Assembly: GCF_958405895.1 (NCBI RefSeq)
Contig: NZ_CATZAR010000002.1
DNA length: 64,000 nt
Source of the DNA: Ralstonia thomasii
GTDB taxonomy: Bacteria > Pseudomonadota > Gammaproteobacteria > Burkholderiales > Burkholderiaceae
Strand: one strand, 5' to 3'
Shown: positions 41,420 through 50,468 of the stretch, piece by piece
Numbering within the stretch: the first letter of the stretch is position 1
How the letters are laid out: every line of letters begins with the position of its first letter
Notes under the pieces: model-generated
Databases searched by the model: none
Told to the model about the DNA's origin: nothing
What the model saw: the letters and a program-made list of their open reading frames with translations, nothing else
Position numbers and translations under genes: made by a program

Positions 41420-42897
41420 GTCGCGTCAACATGGACCCTGTCAAGCATTGGATCAACGGTCGCCAGGTCGACAGCGTCGAGCGTTTCGTCACGACCAATC
41501 CGGCCACGGGCGAGGCCATTACCGAGGTGGCATCGGGCGGTGAGGCGGAGATCAACGCGGCGGTTGCGGCGGCCAAGGCGGCATTTCCGGCCTGGGCCAA
41601 CACGCCAGCCAAGCAGCGCGCCAAGCTGATGCGCCGACTGGGCGAGCTGATCGAGCAGAACGTGCCGCACCTGGCCGCGCTAGAGACGATGGACACCGGG
41701 CTGCCGATCGCGCAGACGAGCAAGCAGCTCATTCCGCGCGCTTCCGAGAACTTCCATTTCTTCGCCGAGGTGTGCACGCAAGTTAACGGTCACACGTATC
41801 CGGTCGATGACCAGATGCTGAACTACACGCTGTATCAGCCGGTGGGCGTTTGCGCGTTGATCTCGCCGTGGAACGTGCCGTTCATGACCGCCACGTGGAA
41901 GGTCGCACCGTGCCTGGCGCTGGGCAATACGGCCGTGCTCAAGATGTCGGAGTTGTCGCCGCTGACAGCGGACCAACTCGGCCGTCTGGCGCTGGAAGCC
42001 GGCATTCCGCCGGGCGTGCTGAACGTGGTGCAAGGCTATGGCGCGACGGCTGGCGATGCGCTGGTGCGTCATCCGGATGTGCGGGTGGTGTCCTTCACCG
42101 GCGGTACGACGACCGGCAAGCGCATCATGGAGCGTGCGGGCCTGAAGAAATTCTCGATGGAGCTGGGCGGTAAATCGCCCGTGCTGGTCTTCGACGATGC
42201 GGACCTGGATCGCGCGCTGGATGCGTCGCTGTTCACCATCTTCTCGATCAACGGTGAGCGATGTACGGCCGGCTCGCGCATCTTCGTGCAAGAGAGCGTC
42301 TACGATGATTTCGTACGCAAGTTTGCCGAACGTGCCAAGCGGCTTGTGGTGGGCGACCCGGCGGATGAGACAACCCATGTCGGCTCGATGATCACGCGCG
42401 CACATTGGGAGAAGGTCACGGGCTACATCCGTCTGGGCGAACAGGAGGGCGCGAAGGTTCTGGCCGGCGGCGCGGAGAAGCCCGCTGGCCTGCCCGGCCA
42501 CCTGCAGAACGGCAACTTCGTGGCGCCCACGGTGCTGGCCAACGTCGACAACCGCATGCGGGTGGCGCAGGAAGAAATCTTTGGCCCCGTGGCTTGCCTG
42601 ATCCCGTTCAAGGATGAGGCCGATGGCCTGAAACTGGCCAATGACGTGGAATACGGTCTGGCCTCGTACATCTGGACGCAGGACGTCGGCAAGGTGCACC
42701 GCGTGGCGCGCGGTATCGAGGCCGGCATGGTATTCGTCAATAGCCAGAACGTGCGCGACCTGCGTCAGCCTTTCGGCGGTGTCAAAGCGTCCGGCACGGG
42801 GCGTGAGGGCGGCGAGTACAGTCTGGAGGTGTTTGCCGAAATCAAGAACGTCTGCATCTCAATGGGCAGTCACCCTATCCCGCGCTGGGGCGTTTGA
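41416..42897 (+). CDS. hpaE: 5-carboxymethyl-2-hydroxymuconate semialdehyde dehydrogenase
   Basis: 493-residue NAD-dependent aldehyde dehydrogenase that oxidises the ring-cleavage product of homoprotocatechuate. Seen: SPWNVPFMTATWKVAPCLALGNTAVLK near 155, FTGGTTTGKRIM near 227, catalytic Glu249 in MELGGKSPVLVF and Cys283 in NGERCTAGSR, and the C-terminal PFGGVKASGTGREGG. Family length is normal. Position between hpaG2 and hpaD specifies the substrate; the sequence alone would only say aldehyde dehydrogenase. Confidence 0.94.
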   Translation: MSRVNMDPVKHWINGRQVDSVERFVTTNPATGEAITEVASGGEAEINAAVAAAKAAFPAWANTPAKQRAKLMRRLGELIEQNVPHLAALETMDTGLPIAQTSKQLIPRASENFHFFAEVCTQVNGHTYPVDDQMLNYTLYQPVGVCALISPWNVPFMTATWKVAPCLALGNTAVLKMSELSPLTADQLGRLALEAGIPPGVLNVVQGYGATAGDALVRHPDVRVVSFTGGTTTGKRIMERAGLKKFSMELGGKSPVLVFDDADLDRALDASLFTIFSINGERCTAGSRIFVQESVYDDFVRKFAERAKRLVVGDPADETTHVGSMITRAHWEKVTGYIRLGEQEGAKVLAGGAEKPAGLPGHLQNGNFVAPTVLANVDNRMRVAQEEIFGPVACLIPFKDEADGLKLANDVEYGLASYIWTQDVGKVHRVARGIEAGMVFVNSQNVRDLRQPFGGVKASGTGREGGEYSLEVFAEIKNVCISMGSHPIPRWGV

Positions 42898-42938
42898 CGC
42901 GCGGCCGACACACCACAACAAGGGCGGAAGGAGACACC

Positions 42939-43808
42939 ATGGGCAAGCTGGCCTTGGCTGCGAAGATCACCCACGTGCCGTCGATGTACCTGTCGGAGCT
43001 GCCGGGCAAGCATCATGGCTGCCGCGAGGCGGCCATCGAGGGCCACCGCATCATCGGACAGCGTTGCCGCGATATGGGCGTGGACACCATCGTCGTGTCC
43101 GACGTGCACTGGCTCGTCAACGCCGGTTACCACGTCAATTGCAACGCGCGCTTCGAAGGCGTCTATACGAGCAACGAGCTGCCGCATTTCATCAAGGACA
43201 TGCGATATGCGTATCCCGGCAATCCGGCGCTGGGCCGATTGATTGCAGAGACGGCAACGGCGCGCGGCGTGTTCACCCGTGCGCACGAGATCAACAGCCT
43301 CGAACTCGAATACGGCACGCTTGTGCCGATGCGGTACATGAACAGCGAACAGCACTTCAAGGTCGTGTCGATTGCCGGGTGGTGTGCGTGGCACACACTG
43401 GAAGAAAGCCACCGCTTCGGCGCAGCGCTGCTCGAGGCCATCGAGGCCAGCGACAGCACCGTCGCATTTCTCGCCAGCGGATCGCTCTCGCACCGTTTCA
43501 ACGACAACGGCAGCCCCGAAGAATCCATTCACCAGATCAGCCGCGAGTTCTTCAGGCAGGTCGATTTGCGCGTGGTCGAGCTATGGAAGCAGGGTGACTG
43601 GAAGACCTTCTGCGCGATGCTGCCCGAGTACGCATCGCTGTGTGAAGGCGAGGGCGGCATGCACGACACCGCCATGCTGCTCGGCCTGCTTGGTTGGGAT
43701 GCCTACGACAAAGGGGTCGAGATCGTCACCGAATATTTCGCCAGTTCCGGCACGGGCCAGATCAACGCGATCTTTCCGTTGCCCGGACGTGATCAAGTTC
43801 AAGCCTGA
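42939..43808 (+). CDS. hpaD: 3,4-dihydroxyphenylacetate 2,3-dioxygenase
   Basis: 289-residue extradiol ring-cleaving dioxygenase of the LigB (class III) type. It opens homoprotocatechuate next to the hydroxyls with Fe(II). Seen: ITHVPSMYLSELPGKHHGCREAAIEGH with His residues near 11 and 24-25, VVSDVHWLVNAGYHVNCN near 58, the conserved acidic and His residues in the FLASGSLSHRFNDNGSPEE block near 185. The start at MGKLALAAK has AAGGAG seven bases upstream. Gap to hpaE is 41 bases. Confidence 0.93.
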   Translation: MGKLALAAKITHVPSMYLSELPGKHHGCREAAIEGHRIIGQRCRDMGVDTIVVSDVHWLVNAGYHVNCNARFEGVYTSNELPHFIKDMRYAYPGNPALGRLIAETATARGVFTRAHEINSLELEYGTLVPMRYMNSEQHFKVVSIAGWCAWHTLEESHRFGAALLEAIEASDSTVAFLASGSLSHRFNDNGSPEESIHQISREFFRQVDLRVVELWKQGDWKTFCAMLPEYASLCEGEGGMHDTAMLLGLLGWDAYDKGVEIVTEYFASSGTGQINAIFPLPGRDQVQA

Positions 43809-43818
43809 GGAGATCGAC

Positions 43819-44208
43819 ATGCCGCATGTCATCGTCGAATACACCGACAACCTGGGCGATGACGCCCGCATCCCGCAATTGCTGCAGGCGATGAACGAGA
43901 CGCTGATGGCGCAGAACGGTGTGTTTCCGACCGGCGGGATCCGTTCGCGCGCCATCAAGCTGACCGACTACCGCGTGGCCGACGGAAAAGAGGACGACGC
44001 CTTCGTCCATGTCACGCTCAAGATCGCAGCGGGCCGTACGCCCGAGGTCAAGAAAGCCGCGTGCGACGCGCTGTTCGAGGCAGTCAAGGCACATTTTGCC
44101 GAGGCCTTTGCGCGCCGTTATCTGGCGCTGTCGATGGAGTTGACCGAGTTTGACGAGGGCGGCAGCTACAAGCACAACAACATCCACGCGCGTTTTCGCA
44201 AGGCTTGA
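43819..44208 (+). CDS. hpaF: 5-carboxymethyl-2-hydroxymuconate delta-isomerase
   Basis: 129 residues of the HpaF/CHMI branch of the tautomerase superfamily. Pro1 (after Met removal; PHVIVEYTDNL) is the catalytic base. GGIRSRAIKLTDYRVADGKEDDAFVHVTLKI and the C-terminal LSMELTEFDEGGSYKHNNIHARF are typical. It shifts the double bond in the product of HpaE before decarboxylation. TGAGGAG lies just before the ATG, ten bases after hpaD. Confidence 0.94.
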   Translation: MPHVIVEYTDNLGDDARIPQLLQAMNETLMAQNGVFPTGGIRSRAIKLTDYRVADGKEDDAFVHVTLKIAAGRTPEVKKAACDALFEAVKAHFAEAFARRYLALSMELTEFDEGGSYKHNNIHARFRKA

Positions 44209-44211
44209 CGC

Positions 44212-45015
44212 ATGCTCGACACCACGACCATCCAAACCATCGCGCGCCGCTTGCACCAGGCCGAGATCGATCGCAAGCAGATCCGCCAGGTTTCGCTTGA
44301 CCACCCCGAGATCACCATCGAAGACGCCTACGCCATCCAGCGCGAATGGGTCGCGATGAAGCAGGCAGAGGGGCGACGCCTGAAGGGGCACAAGATCGGA
44401 CTGACCTCACGTGCGATGCAGCAGTCGTCACAGATCGACGAGCCGGACTACGGTGCGCTGCTCGACGACATGTTCTTTGCCGAGCGCAGTGAGATCCCCG
44501 CCAGCCGTTTCATCGTGCCGCGTGTGGAAGTGGAACTCGCCTTCGTGCTCGGTAAGCAGCTGGAGGGGCCGGAGGTGACGCTGTTCGACGTGTATGACGC
44601 GGTGGATCACGTGATTCCCGCGCTGGAGATCATCGACGCGCGCTCGCAATCGATCGATCCCGACAGCGGGCGTCCACGCAAGGTGTTTGACACGATCGCC
44701 GACAACGCCGCCAATGCCGGCGTCGTGATGGGCGGCCGGCCCATCCGCATGCGCGATGTGGATCTGCGCTGGGTCAGCGCCATCTTTTCACGCAACGCCG
44801 TCATCGAAGAGACGGGTGTGGCGGCCGGCGTGCTGAATCACCCGGCCAACGGTGTCGTCTGGCTGGCCAACAAGCTGGCGCCGCACGGCGTGGCGCTGGA
44901 GCCCGGGCAGGTCATCCTTGGCGGCTCGTTCACGCGGCCGGTGGCCGCTCGGCCCGGTGATACATTCCATTGCGACTACGGTCCGCTTGGCAGCATCGCC
45001 TGTCATTTCGCCTAA
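44212..45015 (+). CDS. hpaH: 2-oxo-hept-4-ene-1,7-dioate hydratase
   Basis: 267 residues of the MhpD/HpaH hydratase family (FAH-like fold). Adds water to 2-oxohept-4-enedioate to give 4-hydroxy-2-oxoheptanedioate. Seen: GHKIGLTSRAMQQSSQIDEPDYGALLDDMFF near 64 (His, Lys and Ser of the pocket), metal-binding PRVEVELAFVLGKQLEGPEVT (Glu106, Glu108), and VVMGGRPIRMRDVDLRW. Only three bases after hpaF. Confidence 0.95.
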   Translation: MLDTTTIQTIARRLHQAEIDRKQIRQVSLDHPEITIEDAYAIQREWVAMKQAEGRRLKGHKIGLTSRAMQQSSQIDEPDYGALLDDMFFAERSEIPASRFIVPRVEVELAFVLGKQLEGPEVTLFDVYDAVDHVIPALEIIDARSQSIDPDSGRPRKVFDTIADNAANAGVVMGGRPIRMRDVDLRWVSAIFSRNAVIEETGVAAGVLNHPANGVVWLANKLAPHGVALEPGQVILGGSFTRPVAARPGDTFHCDYGPLGSIACHFA

Positions 45016-45044
45016 CCGTCTAACGCTCAAAGGATGGCCTCGCC

Positions 45045-45851
45045 ATGCAACTTCCGGTGAACAACTTCAAGCGCGCGCTGGCCGAACGCCGGCCGCAGAT
45101 CGGCCTGTGGCTGGCAATGACGCATCCGTACCCGGCGGAGATCGTCGCGGGCGCCGGCTTTGACTGGCTGCTGATCGACAACGAGCACGCGCCAAACCAA
45201 CTGCAATCGACGCTCGCGCAATTGCAGGCGGTTGCGCCGTATGCTTCGCATCCCATCGTGCGGCCTGCCTGGAACGATTCGGTCGAGATCAAGCGCCTGC
45301 TGGATATCGGCGCGCAGACCCTGCTGGTGCCGATGGTCCAGAACGCCGACGAAGCGCGTGCCGCCGTGGAAGCGATGCGCTATCCGCCCAACGGTGTTCG
45401 CGGCGTTGGCAGCGCGTTGGCTCGCGCATCGCGCTGGAACCGCGTGGGCGATTACCTCCACCAGGCCGATGCGCAGATGTGCACGCTCGTCCAGGTCGAA
45501 ACTGCAGAGAGCCTGGAGCATCTCGACGCGATTCTTGCTGTGCAAGGCGTGGACGGCGTCTTCATCGGCCCGGGCGATCTCGCGGCGTCCATGGGGCACC
45601 TCGGCGCGCCGGGGCATCCGGAAGTCAGCCAGGCGATCGACGGCGCGATTCAACGCATCGTCGCGTCGGGCAAGGCGGCGGGCATTCTGTCGGCGAATCA
45701 GGCGCAAGCGAAGCACTACCTGTCGCTCGGTGCGACCTTTGTTGCGGTAGGGACGGATGTCACCCTGCTGGCGCGCAGCGCCGAACAGCTGGCGCAGGCA
45801 TTCAAGGAAGAGGGCGGTGCCAAGCCGCAGCCGGCCGGCAGCGTGTATTGA
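45045..45851 (+). CDS. hpaI: 4-hydroxy-2-oxoheptanedioate aldolase
   Basis: 268-residue class II (metal) pyruvate aldolase that splits 4-hydroxy-2-oxoheptanedioate into pyruvate and succinate semialdehyde. Seen: IGLWLAMTHPYPAEIVAGAGFDWLLIDNEHAPN with the catalytic His-containing block (about 20-50), VPMVQNADEARAAVEAMRYPP near 98, metal ligands in VQVETAESLEHL (Glu about 150) and GVDGVFIGPGDLAASMG (Asp about 176). Last enzyme of the operon. The products feed the TCA cycle and the pyruvate dehydrogenase complex encoded 8 kb on. Converges with hpaR, six bases apart. Confidence 0.95.
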   Translation: MQLPVNNFKRALAERRPQIGLWLAMTHPYPAEIVAGAGFDWLLIDNEHAPNQLQSTLAQLQAVAPYASHPIVRPAWNDSVEIKRLLDIGAQTLLVPMVQNADEARAAVEAMRYPPNGVRGVGSALARASRWNRVGDYLHQADAQMCTLVQVETAESLEHLDAILAVQGVDGVFIGPGDLAASMGHLGAPGHPEVSQAIDGAIQRIVASGKAAGILSANQAQAKHYLSLGATFVAVGTDVTLLARSAEQLAQAFKEEGGAKPQPAGSVY

Positions 45852-45857
45852 CGGGTG

Positions 45858-46322
45858 TTACGCGTCGCCAGTGAAGCGCCCCATCGGCGTGCGCGTTTCC
45901 ATGACGTGGATCGACTCATCGATGGCGGCGTAGAGCGCGTCCAGCCGCGCGCGGCCCAGCTGCGCCTCAATGCGCGCGTACTCGGCATCCACCTGCGGTT
46001 CCACGTCGGCCAGGAACTGGCGGCTCTTAGGCGTGAGTGAAATCACCTGCCGGCGCTGGTCCACCGACGACTTCGTCCGCACGATCATCTCGGATTGTTC
46101 CATCGCCGCCAGCATGCGCGTCAGGCTTGGGCTCAGGATCAGGCATGCATCGGCGAGTTGGTTGGGCTCCATGTCGCCGGTATCGTTGAGCGTACGCAAC
46201 ACGCGCCATTGCTGTTCGGTGATGCCATGCTCGCGCAGGATCGGCCGAAAGCGCGCCATGAAGGTCTCACGCGCGCGCAGCAGGAGATGCGGAAGATTGC
46301 GGTGCTTGAAGGCGGAAGCCAT
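45858..46322 (-). CDS. hpaR: Homoprotocatechuate operon repressor HpaR (MarR family)
   Basis: 154 residues. MarR winged helix (about 30-100): ITEQQWRVLRTLNDTGDMEPNQLADACLILSPSLTRMLAAMEQSEMIVRTKSSVDQRRQVISLT is the core, here given as positions 36-100. The LLLRARETFMARFRPILREHGIT opening is typical of HpaR. Expected to repress the hpa operon until the aromatic acid or homoprotocatechuate binds; the palindrome at 39863-39876 is a good operator candidate. ATG 46322 has AAGGAG eight bases upstream, so the GTG nine bases earlier is not needed. It lies 12 bases after xthA on the same strand and may share its transcript. Confidence 0.9.
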   Translation of the reverse strand: MASAFKHRNLPHLLLRARETFMARFRPILREHGITEQQWRVLRTLNDTGDMEPNQLADACLILSPSLTRMLAAMEQSEMIVRTKSSVDQRRQVISLTPKSRQFLADVEPQVDAEYARIEAQLGRARLDALYAAIDESIHVMETRTPMGRFTGDA

Positions 46323-46334
46323 GCCGGGCACTCC

Positions 46335-47144
46335 TTATGCGCGGCGCAGGGCGGCGACCACGGGTGTGTGGTCCGAAGGCTGCTCCCACGTGCGTGGCAC
46401 GCGGTCGATATGGCACGACTCGCACAGCTTGGCGAGTTCAGGCGACAGCATGATGTGGTCGATCCGCAGGCCGGCGTTGCGCTTGAAGCCGAACATGCGG
46501 TAATCCCACCACGAGAACAGCTTGTCTTCCTGCTCGAACATGCGGAAGGCATCGACCAGCCCGGCGCCTTGCATCGCTCGAAACGCCGCCCGCTCCTCCG
46601 GAGACACCAGGTTCTGGCCTTCCCACTTTTTCGGGTCGTGCACGTCGCGATCTTCGGGAGCGATGTTGAAATCGCCCAGCAGCATCAGGCGTGGGTTTGC
46701 CGCCAACTCGCTCGTCAGCCATGCCTGCAGTGCCTCCAGCCAGCGCAGCTTGTAGACGAATTTGTCGGAATCGAGTGCTTGTCCATTTGGGATGTAGGCA
46801 GAAATCACGCGGACCGGGCCACCGTCCACGTCATACGTGGCGGCTACGATGCGCTGCTGCTCGTCGGCAAAGCCCGGGATGTTCTTCACCACATCGCGGC
46901 CTTCTGGCACAGAGGCCTTGCGCGAGAGGATGGCAACGCCGTTGTAGGTCTTCTGGCCTGTGAACAACGACGTATAGCCCGCTGCGTCCAGTTCGGCGAG
47001 CGGATAGCGGTCATCGGGCAGCTTGAGCTCTTGGAGGCAGAGCAGGTCGATGGGCGTGGCGTCGGCTTCGCGCTCAGCCAGCCACTGCAGCACGTGCGGT
47101 AGGCGGACCTTCAAAGAGTTGACGTTCCAGGTGGCGACACGCAT
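46335..47144 (-). CDS. xthA: Exodeoxyribonuclease III
   Basis: 269 residues of the EEP nuclease family, normal length. AP endonuclease and 3'-5' exonuclease in base-excision repair. Seen: MRVATWNVNSLKVRLPHVLQWL at the start, LCLQELKLPDDRYP with the catalytic Glu near 37, SAYIPNGQALDSDKFVYKLRW, GDFNIAPEDRDVHDP near 153, RIDHIMLSP near 228 and SDHTPVVAAL at the end. ATG 47144 begins the conserved strand; upstream in-frame codons are outside the family. hpaR follows in 12 bases. Confidence 0.95.
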   Translation of the reverse strand: MRVATWNVNSLKVRLPHVLQWLAEREADATPIDLLCLQELKLPDDRYPLAELDAAGYTSLFTGQKTYNGVAILSRKASVPEGRDVVKNIPGFADEQQRIVAATYDVDGGPVRVISAYIPNGQALDSDKFVYKLRWLEALQAWLTSELAANPRLMLLGDFNIAPEDRDVHDPKKWEGQNLVSPEERAAFRAMQGAGLVDAFRMFEQEDKLFSWWDYRMFGFKRNAGLRIDHIMLSPELAKLCESCHIDRVPRTWEQPSDHTPVVAALRRA

Positions 47145-47235
47145 GAGGGCTCGGTCCTTGCAAATGGCGACGGCGCGCACTTTGGCGCCGTCCAGGGGTG
47201 CGATATTGTGCCATCAAGCGCTGCGGGCCCGAATG

Positions 47236-47271
47236 AAAACGCCGCTTCGGTACGAGGCGCGAAGCGGCGTT
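47236..47271 (-). terminator. Intrinsic terminator after prlC
   Basis: AACGCCGCTTC (47238-47248) pairs with GAAGCGGCGTT (47261-47271), 12-base loop. On the minus strand the stem ends in GGCGTTTTC. It lies 24 bases after the prlC stop. Confidence 0.8.
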
Positions 47272-47294
47272 GTCACGGCTGGCCGAGCAGGCCG

Positions 47295-49409
47295 TTACGC
47301 GGCTTCCGCCATCATGCCGCCATGGCGCAGCAGTGCGTCGATGCTGGGAGCGCGGCCGCGGAAAGCCGTGAACGATTCGATGGCCGGGCGGCTGCCACCA
47401 ACGGCCAGTACTTCACGGCGATAGCGTGCCCCGGTTTCCGCATCGAGCACCGAGCCGCCCAGCTTACTGGCCTCTTCGAACGCCGCATAGGCATCGGCGG
47501 ACAGCACCTCGGCCCACTTGTAGCTGTAGTAGCCCGCCGCATAGCCGCCCGCAAAGATGTGGCTGAACGTGTTCGGCCAGCGCGACAACTCGGCCTGCGG
47601 TACCACGTGGAAGCGATTGTTGATCTGGCGCGATAGCTCCAGCACCGACGTCGCGCCCTTCGGGTCGAAGTCCGTGTGCAGGTGCATGTCGAACGTCGAG
47701 AACACGATCTGGCGCAGCGTCGCCATGCCGTTCTGGAAGTTCTTCGCGGCCAGCATGCTGTCGTACAGCTTGCGCGGCAGCGGTTCGCCGGAATTCACAT
47801 GGCGGGTCATGCGCGAGAGCACTTCCCATTCCCAGCAGAAGTTCTCCATGAACTGCGACGGCAGCTCCACCGCATCCCATTCAACGCCGTTGATGCCCGA
47901 TACGCCCAGCTCATCCACCTGCGTGAGCATGTGGTGCAGGCCGTGGCCGAACTCGTGGAAGAGCGTGATGACCTCGTCGTGGGTGAACAGCGCGGGCTTG
48001 TTGCCGACCGGGCCGGAGAAGTTGCAGGTGAGGTAAGCCACGGGGGTTTGCACACCCGCATCGCCCAGCAGCTTGCGGCCGCGCGCGTCGTCCATCCATG
48101 CACCGCCACGCTTGCCTTCGCGCGCGTACAGGTCGACGTAGAACTGTGCGAGCAGCTCACCCTGGGGCGATTCGACCCGGAAGAAGCGTACGTCGGGGTG
48201 CCACACCGCCGCTGCCTCTGGCCGGATCTTCACCGAGAACAGCGTCTGCACGACATTGAACAGGCCATCCAGCACGGCCGGTTCCGGGAAGTACTGCTTC
48301 ACCTCCTGCTCGGAGAATGCGTAGCGTGCCTCGCGCAGCTTTTCCGACGCGTAGGCCATGTCCCACGGTTCGAGCTTGTCGATGCCGAGCGTGGTCTTGG
48401 CGAAGGCCTGGAGCTCTTCCCAATCCTTCTCGGCAAACGGACGGGCGCGGTCGGCCAGTTCACCTAGGAAGCGCAGCACGTCTTCGGGCGAATCGGCCAT
48501 CTTGGGCACGAGGGACACTTCGCCAAAATTGCGATAGCCCAGCATGTGCGCTTCTTCGGTGCGCAGCGTGAGCTGCTCGGCCATGTTGGCGGTGTTGTCC
48601 CACTCGGCCTTGCCGCCGCCGTACTGCGCGCCCAGTTCGGACGCACGCGTGACGTTGGCTTCGTACAGCGTGCGGCGCAGCGCGCGGTCATCCGCGTATT
48701 GCAGCACCGGGAAATACGACGGGAAGTGCAGCGAGAACTTCCAGCCCGTCGCATCAGGGTTGTCGCGGCGTGCAGCTTCCTGCGCAGCCTGCTTGGCGTC
48801 GTCGGGCAAGCCGGCGAGGCGGGCTTCGTCGTCGATGACGAGAGCGTAGGCGTTGGTCGCATCCAGGACGTGATCGCTGAAGGCCTTGGTCAGTTGCGCC
48901 TGCTGTTCCTGAATGGCGGCAAAGCGCGGCTTCTGGTCTTCGGGCAGCTCCGCGCCGCCCAGGCGGAAACCGCGCAGTTCGTTCTCAAGCAGCTTCTTGC
49001 GCGCGGGCGACAGCGTGGCGTATTCCGCGCTGTCGGCAATCGCCTTGTACTTCTCGAACAGCTCCAGATCCTGGCCGAGGCCCGACCAGAATTCGGTCAC
49101 GCGCGGCAGATTGGCGGCATGGGCTTCGCGCAGCTCTGGCGTGTCGGCGACGGCGCTCAGGTGGCTGACGATGCCCCAGGCGCGGCCCAGTGGCTCGGTG
49201 GCCTCTTCCAGTGCGGTCACGACGGTGTTCCAGCTGACAGGCGTGGCGGGGTCCTTGACCTGCGCCACCGCGGATGCGGCACGCTCGAGCAGCACGTCGA
49301 CGGCCGGCGTGATGTGTTCCGGGCGGATGTCCGCGAAGCGCGGCAGACCAGAAAAATCGAGCAGCGGATTGTTGGCCGGAGTGGCAACCTTGGGCGAAAT
49401 GTCGGTCAT
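47295..49409 (-). CDS. prlC: Oligopeptidase A (M3 metallopeptidase)
   Basis: 704-residue cytoplasmic zinc peptidase that degrades signal peptides and other short peptides. Zinc site HEFGHGLHHMLTQ with His485, Glu486, His489, and the third ligand Glu in GVEWDAVELPSQFMENFCWE about 27 residues on. The N-terminal helical half (1-250) and the GAWMDDARGRKLL and PVAYLTCNF blocks before the active site fit M3A family. Full family length. It lies after folD, from which it is separated by a terminator at 49441-49476. Confidence 0.95.
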   Translation of the reverse strand: MTDISPKVATPANNPLLDFSGLPRFADIRPEHITPAVDVLLERAASAVAQVKDPATPVSWNTVVTALEEATEPLGRAWGIVSHLSAVADTPELREAHAANLPRVTEFWSGLGQDLELFEKYKAIADSAEYATLSPARKKLLENELRGFRLGGAELPEDQKPRFAAIQEQQAQLTKAFSDHVLDATNAYALVIDDEARLAGLPDDAKQAAQEAARRDNPDATGWKFSLHFPSYFPVLQYADDRALRRTLYEANVTRASELGAQYGGGKAEWDNTANMAEQLTLRTEEAHMLGYRNFGEVSLVPKMADSPEDVLRFLGELADRARPFAEKDWEELQAFAKTTLGIDKLEPWDMAYASEKLREARYAFSEQEVKQYFPEPAVLDGLFNVVQTLFSVKIRPEAAAVWHPDVRFFRVESPQGELLAQFYVDLYAREGKRGGAWMDDARGRKLLGDAGVQTPVAYLTCNFSGPVGNKPALFTHDEVITLFHEFGHGLHHMLTQVDELGVSGINGVEWDAVELPSQFMENFCWEWEVLSRMTRHVNSGEPLPRKLYDSMLAAKNFQNGMATLRQIVFSTFDMHLHTDFDPKGATSVLELSRQINNRFHVVPQAELSRWPNTFSHIFAGGYAAGYYSYKWAEVLSADAYAAFEEASKLGGSVLDAETGARYRREVLAVGGSRPAIESFTAFRGRAPSIDALLRHGGMMAEAA

Positions 49410-49440
49410 GGCGGGCTCGGTAGAGAAACTCGGGGGACAA

Positions 49441-49476
49441 AAAAAGCGTCCGATCCAACAGGTGGGGACGCTTTTT
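49441..49476 (-). terminator. Intrinsic terminator after folD
   Basis: AAAAAGCGTCC (49441-49451) pairs with GGACGCTTTTT (49466-49476). Both ends are A or T runs; on the minus strand it ends in seven or more T. It separates folD from prlC. Confidence 0.85.
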
Positions 49477-49503
49477 CCGTTTCCAACTGGATCAGGGTGA
49501 AGC

Positions 49504-50373
49504 TTACGCCGCCAGCGCGGCTCCTTCAGCAGCGCGCTCGGCGGCTTCCAGGGTGTTGATCAGCAGCATGGTGATCGTCATCGGGCCGACACCGCCCGGC
49601 ACCGGCGTGATGTAGCCGGCGACTTCCTTGACGCCGGCAAAGTCGACGTCGCCGCACAGCTTGCCGGCGTCGTCGCGGTTCATGCCCACGTCGATGACGA
49701 CCGCGCCCGGCTTGACCATGTCGGCGGTAATGATGTTGCGGCGCCCGACGGCGGCCACGATGATGTCGGCCTCACGCGTGTGGGCGGCAAGGTCACGCGT
49801 CTTGCTGTTGCAGATCGTGATGGTGGCGCCGGATTGCAGCAGCAGCATCGCCATCGGTTTGCCGACGATGTTCGAGGCGCCGACCACCACCGCATTGGCG
49901 CCGCGCACCGGGTAGTTGATCGATTCCAGCATCTTCATGCAGCCGTACGGCGTGCACGGGCGGAACAGCGGGGCGCCGGTCATCAGGGCGCCGGCATTGG
50001 CCACGTGGAAACCGTCCACGTCTTTCTCGGGCGCGATGGCTTCGAGCACCTTGTGGCTGTCGATGTGCTTGGGCAGCGGCAGCTGGACCAGGATGCCGTG
50101 GATGCGCGGGTCGCGGTTCAGGGCGTCGATGCGGCCGAGCAAGTCGGCTTCGGACAGGTCGGCGGGGTAGCGGTCGAAGCTGGACAGAAAGCCGTTGTCT
50201 TCGCAGGCCTTGATCTTGTTGCGCACGTAGACCTGGCTGGCCGGGTCTTCGCCGACGAGGATGACGGCGAGGCCGGGCTGGTGGCCGCGCGCGGTCAGGG
50301 CGGCGGCGCGCTGTGCGGCCTCGGCGCGGAGTTGTTTGGCAAGCGCGTTGCCGTCAATGAGTTGGGCGGTCAT
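49504..50373 (-). CDS. folD: Methylene-tetrahydrofolate dehydrogenase/cyclohydrolase
   Basis: 289 residues, normal length. Bifunctional NADP-dependent enzyme interconverting 5,10-methylene-, methenyl- and 10-formyl-tetrahydrofolate. Seen: SQVYVRNKIKACEDNGF with Tyr49 and catalytic Lys53, ILVQLPLPKHID near 95, PCTPYGCMKMLE near 138, Rossmann motif VVVGASNIVGKPMAMLL near 165 and the C-terminal TPVPGGVGPMTITMLL. Followed by a terminator. It is the third gene downstream of the two-component system but separated by 95 bases. Confidence 0.96.
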   Translation of the reverse strand: MTAQLIDGNALAKQLRAEAAQRAAALTARGHQPGLAVILVGEDPASQVYVRNKIKACEDNGFLSSFDRYPADLSEADLLGRIDALNRDPRIHGILVQLPLPKHIDSHKVLEAIAPEKDVDGFHVANAGALMTGAPLFRPCTPYGCMKMLESINYPVRGANAVVVGASNIVGKPMAMLLLQSGATITICNSKTRDLAAHTREADIIVAAVGRRNIITADMVKPGAVVIDVGMNRDDAGKLCGDVDFAGVKEVAGYITPVPGGVGPMTITMLLINTLEAAERAAEGAALAA

Positions 50374-50468
50374 GGCTGGGCGGAGGAGGGAGAGGGCAAA
50401 CCGCGATTATAAATCGCCGCCTCCCTTCCGGCCGCCCGGATGATCGCTTGGTTTTTCCTGCAGCCGAA

